Shown here in pieces: positions 28,901 through 37,096 of a stretch of 64,000 nucleotides of DNA; position 1 is the stretch's first letter; each line of letters starts with the position of its first letter. The notes under the pieces are model-generated. The model made no database searches. It saw only the letters and a list, made by a program, of their open reading frames with translations, and was not told where the DNA came from. Where the stretch lies: assembly GCF_029952445.1 (NCBI RefSeq), contig NZ_JAQPPK010000023.1, positions 1 through 64,000 of the forward strand. Reading direction: 5' to 3'. Both the position numbers and the translations under genes were made by a program. Source of the stretch: Paenarthrobacter nitroguajacolicus. Lineage in GTDB: Bacteria > Actinomycetota > Actinomycetes > Actinomycetales > Micrococcaceae.

Positions 28901-31900
28901 CGACAACAACCAAAAACCGGCGCCCGTTGATGACGAAGTGAAGGTCCGGCCCGGCCGCCAGATCGCGGTTGACGCCACCGCCAATGACACCGATCCCGAC
29001 GGTGACATCATTCGTATCCTGACGGACAGCCTCGAAGCCGATCCGGGCCTTGACGCCCACGTCAGCAAGACCAGTGGCCGCATCCTCGTGACGGCGCCGG
29101 CAGCAGAAGGTACTGTGAATGTCCGCTACTCCGTGGCCGATGACCGCGATGCCGTGGGCCAGGCCAGCATCCGGGTAGTGGTCAAGAACGACATTCCGCT
29201 GCAGGCACCCATTGCCCGGGACGACCGCGTGACATCTGCCCAGACCCTCGGGAAAACCGCCGTGGACGTTCCTGTCCTCAAGAACGACGAAGACCCCGAC
29301 GGTGTGGGGGAGAACCTCAAGGTCAGCACAGACGTGACCACGGCGCGACCGGGGCCCGAAGGCAACGTGATCATTGAGCTGACCGAGCAGCCGCAGCTGG
29401 TGCCGTACACGGTGGAGGACGTGGACGGACAAAAGTCCACGGCCATCATCTGGGTTCCGGGCATCGGCCAGCAGGTTCCGACGCTCGCCAAGGACGAGGT
29501 CATTGAACTGGTTTCCGGCCAGTCGGCCACCGTTGACCTGGCCGAATGGGTAAAGGTCCGCGACGGCCGTTCACCTCGGCTGACCCAAACCGACCGGATC
29601 AAGCTCATCGGTGCCGACGGCGCCGACCCGGTGGCCAATGGTGGCACGGCCCTGAAGTACACGGCTGGAGCCGAATACGTGGGGCCCGGCTCCATCAGCT
29701 TCGAAGTTACCGACGGAACGGGGCCGGACGATCCCAACGGATTGAAGTCGACGTTGAGCATCCGGACCAAAGTGCTGCCGGATCCCAACAAGAACAACCC
29801 GCCTGTCCTGCTGGGCAGCGACGTTGAAGTGCCCAAGGGTGACTCAACGAGCCTGGATCTGGAGAAACTGACGTCGGATCCTGACTCGGACGATGTCCAG
29901 AACATGAAGTACGAGCTCGCAGGTGCTGCAACGGGTGGCTTCAAGGTCTCGGTGGACGGAAAATCGCTCAAGGTATCCGCCGATGACTCCGTGCAGATCG
30001 GCCAGTCCGGCACCGTCCAGGTGAAAGCCAAGGACCGCCGCGGCCTGGAAGCCGTTGCTACGTACAAGCTCTCGCTCTCGGCATCCAACCGCCCCAAGCC
30101 TGTGGCCAACGACGACGCCGAGCCGGATGCACAGTCCGGCAAGCCCGTCACGGTCAACGTCCTGGCCAATGATTCGAATCCGTTCCCGGATACGCCGTTG
30201 AAGATCGTCTCAGCTGTTACGGAGACAGGGCAGGGAACGGCCGAGGCAGGGGGAGACAGCGTGACTGTCACGCCTGCGGGTGGCTTTACCGGCACCATGG
30301 TTGTTGCCTATACGGTGCAGGACAAGACCGGCGAAATTTCCCGCTATGCCACAGCCCGCATCCGCTTGACGGTCAAGGACAAGCCCGCGCCGCCCACGAC
30401 GCCGCTCGCCCAGAGTGTTGGCGACCAAACGGCGTTGCTGACGTGGAACGCCCCCGCTGACCGGGGCTCACCCATCACCAAGTACACGGTGTACGGGGAG
30501 AACGGCTTTAAGCAGGACTGCCCCGCGAACACCTGTACATTGACGGGCCTGACCAACAACGTGAAATACCACTTCGCGGTGACGGCCACCAACGCCATCA
30601 ACGAGTCCGAGCGGTCGCCAGTCTCCGCAGAGGTCCGCCCGGACGTCAAACCTGACACTCCGGTGGCTCCGACGCTGAAGTTCGGCGACAAGCAACTCTC
30701 GGTCGCGTGGGTTCCCCCGGCCAGCAAGGGCTCGCCCATCAAGTCCTACGACCTGGAGATTTCGCCAGCACCGGCAGGCCAGAACCCCCAAATCCAGAAC
30801 CTGACGGGCAACAGCCACGTCTGGACAGGGCTGACGAACGGTGTGGCCTACAAGGTCCGGGTCTTGGCGCGCAATGATGCCAAGGAACCTTCGGAATGGA
30901 GCACCTACTCTGCTGCGGAGACTCCGGCGGGCGTGCCCGCGACGCCTGCCGCCCCGTCGGTAACCGGCGCCGGCTCCGTGGGAAGCCAGAGCCAGTTGCA
31001 GGTCAGCTGGGCGGCCCCGAACAACAACGGCGACGCCGTGTCTACGTACACGTTGACCACTTACCGTGGTGGCGCCGTCGTGGGTTCGCAAGCGGTAGCA
31101 GGGACTTCCCAGAACGTGACGGTCGACAACTCCGAAGCCGACTATTCGTTCACGGTATCGGCCACGAACAAGGCAGGCGTCAGCGGCGTGAGCCAGCAGT
31201 CCGCTGCCATCCGTGCTGCAGGCAAGCCCGGAATAGTGGGCGCGCCATCGGCGGCCCTCGTAGAGACCAACGCCGACGGCGGCAAGATCCGCGTCGCTTT
31301 CAACCCGCTCTCCGCGGCGGAACGGAACGGCGCCAACGCCAACGAGATCAGTTACCGTTATGCGCTGACCTCCGGTGCCGGCACCGGCGCCATCCCGGCC
31401 GGCGGTGGCGTGGTGGCAGCACCCAACGGTGCAGACACAGCCGTGGTGGTGTGGGCGATCTCCAGCCGCAACCCGACGCCGGGTGACAGGAGCGCGGCTT
31501 CGAACACTGTCAATCCTTACGGTTTGGCCTTTGCTCCCACAGTCAATGGCAGCAAGAGCAGTGGCGTGGGTGACAAGACAGTGTCGTGGACCTGGAGCGC
31601 CCCCAACGGCAACGGCCGGCCGGTCACCGGCTACCAGTACAGCCTCGACGGCGGCGGCTGGCAGAACACCGACCAGCGCAGCTTCTCCAAGACTGTTGGG
31701 TTCAGCGAAACACACACCTTGCAGGTCCGTGCCGTCAGCGGTGGGCAGGCGGGTCGCGTCGGAAGCGATACCTCGCGCAGTGGTGCAGAGCCGCCACCCC
31801 CGCAGCCGCCTGCAGGCGAGATCAGGGCCCACAACAACACCTGCCCAGGCAAGCCCGGACAAACAGACACCTACAATCCGAGCGGTCCAAGCTGTGGCGT

Positions 31901-32063
31901 TGGCTGGGTTTCGAACTCGGAAGGGTGGTTGAACGTCGACTGCACCAAGGACATCTACAACAACGGCACACCTTGGTACCGGGTTACTCAAGGCAGCCAC
32001 CCGGGCTGGTTCGTGAAGTCCACCACTGTGGATCTTCGCGGAACGAAGCCCGGCAGCTGCTAG
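25968..32063 (+). CDS. Giant Ig-like/FN3 surface protein, copy 2
   Basis: A 2031-residue paralogue of the preceding gene, colinear along its length: basic N-terminus and membrane segment (about 20-42), propeller-like region (VDLNDGGVWVVSKTKNAVGR), tandem Ig-like repeats from about 401 (VLDNDSDPDGD, DGIDPDGDSVQL, KNDEDPDGVG), FN3 domains from about 1473 (WNAPADRGSPITKYTV), and a C-terminal four-cysteine module with GTPWYRVTQG. The stretch ASASPSYVFRVNRDLVVLND is identical in both copies, while the C-terminal modules differ strongly, so ligand specificity may have diverged after duplication. The start is GTG 25968. It is followed by moxR after 84 bases containing a 7-bp tandem repeat. Confidence 0.88.
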   Translation: MTTFFGKLGLKKRQNKRLITGTAVTAAGALLIAGAVLYPGFKTTEVDLNDGGVWVVSKTKNAVGRLNYPSRVLDGAVTPATTTFDVLQHDGNVFVDDESGSTINQVSAANLKLGGDKQLPSSSQVSYGSTVLSVTDPARGKVWALSPSTVNGFDEEGTEPVLTGDQGIVSAVGADNRIYTADPGKGEITAITVDADGQRTNLEVTNVDDLKGAGDLQISVVGDKPVVLDAASGNLFLPGGRKLQLQDAREAKLQQTSEEGSYVAIATRKALLKQPLDGSTAATVDAGGEGVPAAPVQVGKCVHAAWSGANKYVRDCENDADDKKNDVPKASASPSYVFRVNRDLVVLNDVNSGSVWLVNQNMQLVNNWDDVVPPKNQSDDQDQESADNNTINVLPDRTKPNRPPETKPDEFGVRPGRTSILSVLDNDSDPDGDVLTASVGPNGPKMGALENIYGGSAFQIKVPADAKPGTEVFDYNAADGRSLSAGGKVTLHVVGPEENKPPFFKRGEPTTMLVEQGKSVSQNILTDWMDPDGDDLVLLDAKTDNDQDQVKVRRDGLLTYQDSGAAPGKKNVTITVWDGRATTTGRVVINVQPPGALAPVVNADHVTAVVGQDLVIAPLKNDVDPNGGALRVAHVEAAGPADLGPVTDGGTFTFRSTTPGPIYLTYIASNGPQSSQGLIRVDVESGKDAGAPVAVHDVALLPVGGSVLVDPLANDSDPSGGVLVLQSVTVPDGSSASVSVIDHSVLRVTDVLGAKDPFVFSYTMSNGRSSATGTVGVVPVPAPAVVEAPQPKPDEVNVRVNDVVTIPVLDNDTHPQGEELSVDPVLAQTIPEEDGKAFISEKTLRFIAGPTPKTVRAIYNAVDPQGQKSAAAVTIHILPLEGTQNSRPQPQNLTARVVAGGSVRIPVPLDGIDPDGDSVQLTGIDSTPTMGTATAGSSFIDFVAAGDGAGTDSFRYKVIDRQGAVNTGTVTVGVAPRGDNNQKPAPVDDEVKVRPGRQIAVDATANDTDPDGDIIRILTDSLEADPGLDAHVSKTSGRILVTAPAAEGTVNVRYSVADDRDAVGQASIRVVVKNDIPLQAPIARDDRVTSAQTLGKTAVDVPVLKNDEDPDGVGENLKVSTDVTTARPGPEGNVIIELTEQPQLVPYTVEDVDGQKSTAIIWVPGIGQQVPTLAKDEVIELVSGQSATVDLAEWVKVRDGRSPRLTQTDRIKLIGADGADPVANGGTALKYTAGAEYVGPGSISFEVTDGTGPDDPNGLKSTLSIRTKVLPDPNKNNPPVLLGSDVEVPKGDSTSLDLEKLTSDPDSDDVQNMKYELAGAATGGFKVSVDGKSLKVSADDSVQIGQSGTVQVKAKDRRGLEAVATYKLSLSASNRPKPVANDDAEPDAQSGKPVTVNVLANDSNPFPDTPLKIVSAVTETGQGTAEAGGDSVTVTPAGGFTGTMVVAYTVQDKTGEISRYATARIRLTVKDKPAPPTTPLAQSVGDQTALLTWNAPADRGSPITKYTVYGENGFKQDCPANTCTLTGLTNNVKYHFAVTATNAINESERSPVSAEVRPDVKPDTPVAPTLKFGDKQLSVAWVPPASKGSPIKSYDLEISPAPAGQNPQIQNLTGNSHVWTGLTNGVAYKVRVLARNDAKEPSEWSTYSAAETPAGVPATPAAPSVTGAGSVGSQSQLQVSWAAPNNNGDAVSTYTLTTYRGGAVVGSQAVAGTSQNVTVDNSEADYSFTVSATNKAGVSGVSQQSAAIRAAGKPGIVGAPSAALVETNADGGKIRVAFNPLSAAERNGANANEISYRYALTSGAGTGAIPAGGGVVAAPNGADTAVVVWAISSRNPTPGDRSAASNTVNPYGLAFAPTVNGSKSSGVGDKTVSWTWSAPNGNGRPVTGYQYSLDGGGWQNTDQRSFSKTVGFSETHTLQVRAVSGGQAGRVGSDTSRSGAEPPPPQPPAGEIRAHNNTCPGKPGQTDTYNPSGPSCGVGWVSNSEGWLNVDCTKDIYNNGTPWYRVTQGSHPGWFVKSTTVDLRGTKPGSC

Positions 32064-32094
32064 TTTCCTGCCACCCTCACCAAACAACTTCATC

Positions 32095-32129
32095 CCAACA
32101 CCCAACACCCAACACCCAACACCCAACAC
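32095..32129. repeat. Five perfect copies of a 7-bp tandem repeat before moxR
   Basis: CCAACAC is repeated exactly five times in the untranslated gap between the second giant gene and moxR. It ends just before the AAGGAACAGGA ribosome-site region. Slippage would change leader length, not reading frame. Confidence 0.9.
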
Positions 32130-32147
32130 AAGGAACAGGATCAACCG

Positions 32148-33119
32148 ATGACCATGACAAACGAGCAGGCCGCGTGGTTTGCAGAAACGTTCGAGAAGCT
32201 CGTTGCCAACGTGGGCCAAGCCGTCCTGGGCAAGGAACACGTCATCCGGCTGACGTTCACTGCGATGCTGGCCGAGGGCCACGTCCTCTTTGAAGATGCA
32301 CCCGGTACGGGCAAGACCTCATTGGCCCGTGCCTTGGCCGCTACGGTGCAGGGTTCCCACAACCGCATCCAGTTCACGCCCGACCTCCTGCCCTCGGACG
32401 TCACGGGTGTGACCATCTACGACCAGAAGACGCAGAAGTTCGAGTTCCACAAGGGACCGGTCTTCAACAACATCGTCCTGGCCGACGAAATCAACCGTGC
32501 TTCCCCGAAGACACAGTCGGCACTGCTGGAAGTCATGGAGGAGTCCCGGGTCACCGTGGACGGCACCACCTACGAGGCCGGCCGGCCCTTCATGGTCCTG
32601 GCCACCCAGAACCCGATCGAGCAAGCCGGTACCTACCGCCTTCCGGAAGCCCAGCTGGACCGCTTCCTGATCAAGACCTCCATTGGCTATCCGGACCACG
32701 CTTCGACCGTCCGGCTGCTTGGTGGGGCAAACCTGAAGGACCGTTCGAAGGACCTGACAGCCCTGATCACCACCCAGGCCGTGGCCGACATGGCGGACCT
32801 TGCGGCCACCACCCACGTGGACACCGCGGTGCTCGAGTACATCTCGCGTTTGTGCGAGGAAACCCGCAATGCCTCCGAAACCCGCCTTGGTGTTTCGGTC
32901 CGTGGTGCGCTTGCGATGGTCCGTGCCGCCAAGGTGTGGGCAGCGGGTCAGGGCCGAAACTTCGTGTTGCCTGACGACGTCAAGGAACTCGCTCCCGTGG
33001 TGTGGACTCACCGCTTGGTGATGGATCCTGAGGCGGAGTTCTCGGGCGCCACGCCGGAGGTCGTACTCTCGCGCGTACTGTCCGAAGTGGCTGCCCCGCA
33101 ACAACGCGCCACAGCCTAA
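32148..33119 (+). CDS. MoxR-family AAA+ ATPase
   Basis: A 323-residue MoxR ATPase, a chaperone-like AAA+ protein that typically helps mature complexes containing DUF58 or von Willebrand A proteins. Walker A APGTGKTSLAR (Lys56), Walker B VLADEINRA (Asp113) and the following sensor regions (FMVLATQNPIEQAGTY) are intact. AGGA lies 7 bases before ATG 32148; a second ATG two codons on is possible. It corresponds to aaa-atp of the PFNA cluster and sits beside its usual partner DUF58. Confidence 0.94.
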   Translation: MTMTNEQAAWFAETFEKLVANVGQAVLGKEHVIRLTFTAMLAEGHVLFEDAPGTGKTSLARALAATVQGSHNRIQFTPDLLPSDVTGVTIYDQKTQKFEFHKGPVFNNIVLADEINRASPKTQSALLEVMEESRVTVDGTTYEAGRPFMVLATQNPIEQAGTYRLPEAQLDRFLIKTSIGYPDHASTVRLLGGANLKDRSKDLTALITTQAVADMADLAATTHVDTAVLEYISRLCEETRNASETRLGVSVRGALAMVRAAKVWAAGQGRNFVLPDDVKELAPVVWTHRLVMDPEAEFSGATPEVVLSRVLSEVAAPQQRATA

Positions 33120-33172
33120 GCCAACACCGCCTAAGTCAACACAGCCTAAGCCAGCGCATTAGCCAGCGCATT
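33111..33172. repeat. Short tandem duplications at and after the moxR stop
   Basis: Three 15-base units (ACAGCCTAAGCCAAC and variants) occupy 33111-33155. Because 15 is a multiple of three, each repeats a TAA in the moxR frame, giving three in-frame stops. A perfect 12-base tandem duplication, AGCCAGCGCATT, follows at 33149-33172. Confidence 0.85.
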
Positions 33173-33209
33173 TCCCTCCTCGCGCCCAGTTCGAACAAAG
33201 GTCCCCCAC

Positions 33210-34601
33210 ATGTCCTCCAGCAAACCCCTGACAAGGGCTGCTGATTCGCTGAAACGTGCCACATCAGCACTTGGCGGCACCGTGCGCTCCATGCGTGGTG
33301 CCGGCAACGAAGCAGGAAGCCCCAAAAAGTCAGGCAAAACCAGGAAACTGCACCCGGCTGCCGTGTGGGCCGAGGCTGCCGGAACGGCCGGTGAAGCACT
33401 GGCGCCGGTCTGGGACAAGATCCGCGATATGTGGCGGCGCTTCGTATGGCCGGTGCTGTCCGTTGTCAGCTTGCTCGGCTGGGTTGTCCTGGCTGCGTCG
33501 ATCGGCCTTTGGTGGGCAGGGCAGGCATGGGGTTGGCAGGAAGCCAAGTCGGCTGCCATGGTGGCCTTCCTTCTCTTCCTTTTGGCTGTCGGCTTCATTG
33601 TGGGCCGCTCAGCATATGGCGTAGTCCTGGACCTGGCCCGTACCCGCGTGGCAGTGGGGGACGACGCGGTGGGAAGCATTGCGGTCTCCAACGTTTCGAC
33701 GCGTCCGTTGCTGCCTGCGGCCCTGGAACTGCCCGTTGGCGCCAATACCGCGGTTTTCCATCTGCCGCGTATGAAGCCGGCGCAGGTGCACGAAGACCTG
33801 TTCACCATTCCCACAGCCCGGCGGGCTGTCATCGTGGTGGGACCGGTGCGCTCCGTGCGTGCCGACCCCCTTCACCTGCTGCGCCGCCGGGTGCTCTGGA
33901 CCGAACCCGTGGACCTGTTCGTGCACCCGCGGACAGTTGTCCTGGGCAGTTCTGCCGCTGGATTCATCCGCGACCTCGAGGGCATGCCCACCACGGAACT
34001 TTCCAGCGCCGATGTCTCCTTCCACGCCCTGCGCGACTACGTACCGGGCGATGACCGCCGGCACATCCACTGGAAGACCACCGCCCGTACCAACAAGCTC
34101 ATGGTCCGCCAGTTCGAGGAGACGCGAAGGGCGCACCTGGCCATATCCCTGTCCATCAACACGGACGAGTACGAATCCGACGCGGAATTCGAGATGGCAA
34201 TCTCCGTGGCTGCGTCCATTGGCCGCCAGGCCATCAGCGAACAGCGCGACCTGGACGTCCTGACCCAGAAGGGACCGCTCCGCTGCGAAACGGGCCGCAA
34301 CCTCCTGGATGACATGACCCGGATTGTCGGGGCACCCATGCGGAAGACCGCCGTCGACCTTGCCCGGACGCTCTCGGATACCGTCCCGAACGCCTCCGTC
34401 GTGTTCTTCGTGGTGGGCAGCCACGTCACGGCCACGCAGCTGCGTTCTGCCGCCGCGTCCGTCCCGCCGGGTGTCCGCAGCCTGGCCGTCCGGGTCCAAC
34501 CCGGGGCCGCGCCGTCGAGGGCCAACATCGCGGACCTGACGGTCCTCACGGTGGGCGACCTTGACGATCTCGCCATTGTTCTTCGAAAGGCGGCAGCATG
34601 A
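33210..34601 (+). CDS. DUF58 domain membrane protein
   Basis: A 463-residue protein with a basic N-terminal tail of about 75 residues, two membrane segments (about 80-135) and a large C-terminal domain with the DUF58 signature RDYVPGDDRRHIHWKTTART followed by LMVRQFEE. The domain is related to von Willebrand A folds. DUF58 proteins are regular genomic partners of MoxR ATPases and transglutaminase-like membrane proteins. Its stop overlaps the next start (ATGA), showing coupling. The specific function is unknown; it is the duf58 equivalent of the PFNA cluster. Confidence 0.92.
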   Translation: MSSSKPLTRAADSLKRATSALGGTVRSMRGAGNEAGSPKKSGKTRKLHPAAVWAEAAGTAGEALAPVWDKIRDMWRRFVWPVLSVVSLLGWVVLAASIGLWWAGQAWGWQEAKSAAMVAFLLFLLAVGFIVGRSAYGVVLDLARTRVAVGDDAVGSIAVSNVSTRPLLPAALELPVGANTAVFHLPRMKPAQVHEDLFTIPTARRAVIVVGPVRSVRADPLHLLRRRVLWTEPVDLFVHPRTVVLGSSAAGFIRDLEGMPTTELSSADVSFHALRDYVPGDDRRHIHWKTTARTNKLMVRQFEETRRAHLAISLSINTDEYESDAEFEMAISVAASIGRQAISEQRDLDVLTQKGPLRCETGRNLLDDMTRIVGAPMRKTAVDLARTLSDTVPNASVVFFVVGSHVTATQLRSAAASVPPGVRSLAVRVQPGAAPSRANIADLTVLTVGDLDDLAIVLRKAAA

Positions 34602-37096
34602 GCACCGCACCCAACCTCCGCGTCCGGCCGCGTGCGGACAAGTCCGCAAAGTCCGGTTCCCGGGCCAGGAAGCGGGCCGCCGGGGCATCGGTCTTCGCCG
34701 ACGACCGTCCGCTGTGGCATTTCTTTGTGGACTGTGGCGCCCTGGTGGTGCTGCTTCTCCTTGGCGTCCTCGGATTTACGCTGAGCTTCGGCGGCGATGC
34801 GCGTTTCCTGGTTGCAGGTTTGGGCGGAGTGGTCCTGGGGCTCGGTATTGCCGTACTGAATGCCCACCTCCGACTCGGCCTGCTGATCACCACAGCCCTC
34901 GCCTTTGGCGCGTACATGGTGTTTGGTTCGGCGCTTGCAGTGCCGGATTCCGCGGTGCTCGGGTTCCTGCCGTCCCTGGATTCGCTGCGGACGCTGCTCC
35001 TGGGCATTGTGTTCTCGTGGAAGGACATGCTCACTGTCGGGGTTCCCGTGGGCACAGCCAACGGCACCCTGATCGTGCCCTTCCTGAGTTCACTGCTCAT
35101 GGCCTTGGCTGCCGGACTTCTGACCTGGCGGCTGAAGAGTCCCTACTGGCCGCTGCTGCCGGTGCTGGTTCTTTTCATCACGGGTATCGCTTTCAGCACG
35201 AGCTCGGGATTCCTGAACGTGGAGCGGGGAGTTTCACTGACGATCGTTTCGATCGTCTGGGCGACGTTCCGCCGCGACGTGCTCCGCCAGCGCAGCACCC
35301 GGACCGTTTCGGCCAACAGGCCGGATTCCGACGCCGGTGCGGCCCGCCGTGGCCAGCTGCGCCGGTTGGGGACTGCTGCCGCGGTGATCGCCGTGGCCGT
35401 GGGCGTGACAGCCATCGCGTCTCCCTTGGTGACAGCGAGCGATGACAGGAAGGTGCTCCGCAACACCATCGTCCCGCCGTTTGATCCACGTGATTACATC
35501 ACTCCGCTGGCGAGCTTCCGGAACTTCGTCAAGGACGAAAAGGACACAACGCTGTTCACCGTCAAGGGCCTGCCGAAGGATGGCCGCATACGGCTGGCGG
35601 CGCTGGACGCTTTCAACGGTTTGAACTACACCATGGATCCGAACAGTTCGGGCAACTTCAGCAAAGTGGGCGACGCCAAGTCGCTCAATACGCTGGCCGA
35701 TTCCGGAAGCCCCGTGGAGGGCACGAACTACACGCTGGACATCACCGTGGAGGATTACCAGGGCTACTTCGTTCCCGGTGGCCGCCACACCACCGGGATG
35801 AGCTTCGCGGACAGTTCCGGAGCGGCGTCGGGCCTCTACTTCAACGCGGGCACCGACACCGCCGTAACCACCAAGGGCCTGGGCAAGGGCGAGAACTACA
35901 CCGTCCAGGTCTCCGATCCCGGCACCTTGGAGCACGGTCAGCTCACCCAGTACGACTTTGCCAAGCTCACGCTTCCCGACGCTGAAGAAGTGCCGCCGAT
36001 CGTGGCCTCGCAGGCGAACGAGTTGTCGGCCGATGCCCCGACCGCCATCGACAGGGTCCGCCAGATCGAGGCACATTTCCAGAAGAGCGGCGCGTTCAGC
36101 AATGGCCTGGTGGCCGACGGACAGCTCCCCAGCCTCCCCGGCCACAGCGCAGCGCGCATCCGTAACATGCTCTCCGCCAAGCAGATGCTCGGAGATGATG
36201 AGCAGTACGCAGTGTCAATGTCATTGATGCTCCGCCACCTGGGCATCCCTTCGCGGGTTGTCATGGGTTTCTACCCCGATCCCAAGAGCCCCGAAAACGG
36301 CGCGGGCGATGTCAAGATCACCGGCAAGGACGTCCACGCCTGGGTAGAGGTGGCTTTTGACCGCGTGGGTTGGGTTTCCTTCGATCCCACCCCGCCCAAG
36401 GACAACGTGCCGATCCCGCCGGACCCACTGAACAAGTCCAAGCCCAAGCCACAGGTCCTGCAGCCGCCGCCCCCGCCGCAGGAGCCCGCGGACCTGCCGC
36501 CGGACTCCACTCCTGACGCCCTGGACGCGGACGAGAAGAAGAACAATCCGTGGCTCTTCTGGGGACCCCTGCTGGCTGCCATCGGCGTGGCCCTGATTCC
36601 CTTGGGGATTCTCGCCATTCCGTTGCTGCTGATCCTCTTGTTGAAATCACGACGCCGTAAGGCGCGTTTCCGGGACGGCCACCCCGCCCAGCGGGTCGGC
36701 GCAGGCTGGAGCGAGGTATTGAGCCTTGTCACCGACATGGGGGCATCGATCGATACCAAGTCCACGAGGCGGGAATCCGCCTCGGTGATTGCCGATGCCT
36801 TCCCCACCGCGGGGAACACCACCACCTTGCTGGCGCACCGCGCCGACGCCGCAGTCTTCGGTGCCGGGCAACCCAGCGAGACGGAGGTCAAGGAGTACTG
36901 GGAGATCGTCGATACCTCGCTGACCGACATCACCGCCAGTGTTGGTTTCTGGAAACGGCAGCAGGCCCGGTTCTCCCCACGGTCGTTGTTGTCGGACGGT
37001 CGGGCTGCCCTCCGTCGCCGGAAACAAGCCCCCGCCGAGCCCGGTTCGCGGCGCTTGACGCTGCCCTTCAAGAAGGACGCCACGGATGAACAGTGA
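34598..37096 (+). CDS. TgpA-like transglutaminase-fold membrane protein, catalytic Cys replaced
   Basis: An 832-residue protein with an N-terminal bundle of about six membrane segments (45-215), another at about 270, an extracellular transglutaminase-core domain (about 480-610), a Pro-rich linker, a final membrane segment (near 655-685) and a cytoplasmic tail. The core retains His580 (GKDVHAWVEV) and Asp596 (VSFDPTPP). The usual Gly-x-Cys-Glu-x-Phe-Ala segment reads GDDEQYA, so the nucleophile position is Asp534. It is therefore likely non-catalytic, perhaps a binding or scaffold version. It corresponds to tgm of the PFNA cluster. It starts within the DUF58 stop and overlaps the following gene by 11 bases. 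Confidence 0.9.
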   Translation: MSTAPNLRVRPRADKSAKSGSRARKRAAGASVFADDRPLWHFFVDCGALVVLLLLGVLGFTLSFGGDARFLVAGLGGVVLGLGIAVLNAHLRLGLLITTALAFGAYMVFGSALAVPDSAVLGFLPSLDSLRTLLLGIVFSWKDMLTVGVPVGTANGTLIVPFLSSLLMALAAGLLTWRLKSPYWPLLPVLVLFITGIAFSTSSGFLNVERGVSLTIVSIVWATFRRDVLRQRSTRTVSANRPDSDAGAARRGQLRRLGTAAAVIAVAVGVTAIASPLVTASDDRKVLRNTIVPPFDPRDYITPLASFRNFVKDEKDTTLFTVKGLPKDGRIRLAALDAFNGLNYTMDPNSSGNFSKVGDAKSLNTLADSGSPVEGTNYTLDITVEDYQGYFVPGGRHTTGMSFADSSGAASGLYFNAGTDTAVTTKGLGKGENYTVQVSDPGTLEHGQLTQYDFAKLTLPDAEEVPPIVASQANELSADAPTAIDRVRQIEAHFQKSGAFSNGLVADGQLPSLPGHSAARIRNMLSAKQMLGDDEQYAVSMSLMLRHLGIPSRVVMGFYPDPKSPENGAGDVKITGKDVHAWVEVAFDRVGWVSFDPTPPKDNVPIPPDPLNKSKPKPQVLQPPPPPQEPADLPPDSTPDALDADEKKNNPWLFWGPLLAAIGVALIPLGILAIPLLLILLLKSRRRKARFRDGHPAQRVGAGWSEVLSLVTDMGASIDTKSTRRESASVIADAFPTAGNTTTLLAHRADAAVFGAGQPSETEVKEYWEIVDTSLTDITASVGFWKRQQARFSPRSLLSDGRAALRRRKQAPAEPGSRRLTLPFKKDATDEQ

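Noticed and set aside
30468..32282. 604-codon minus-strand frame across the end of giant copy 2 and the moxR start; similarly 21002-22801
   Set aside because: These are antisense to genes with clear Ig/FN3 and AAA+ domains. The residue composition (Arg/Gly/His/Val-rich) is typical of high-GC shadow frames.
33111..33155. Programmed stop readthrough joining moxR to duf58
   Set aside because: Three in-frame TAA stops and a normal downstream ATG make readthrough very unlikely. The pattern is explained by a 15-bp tandem duplication.
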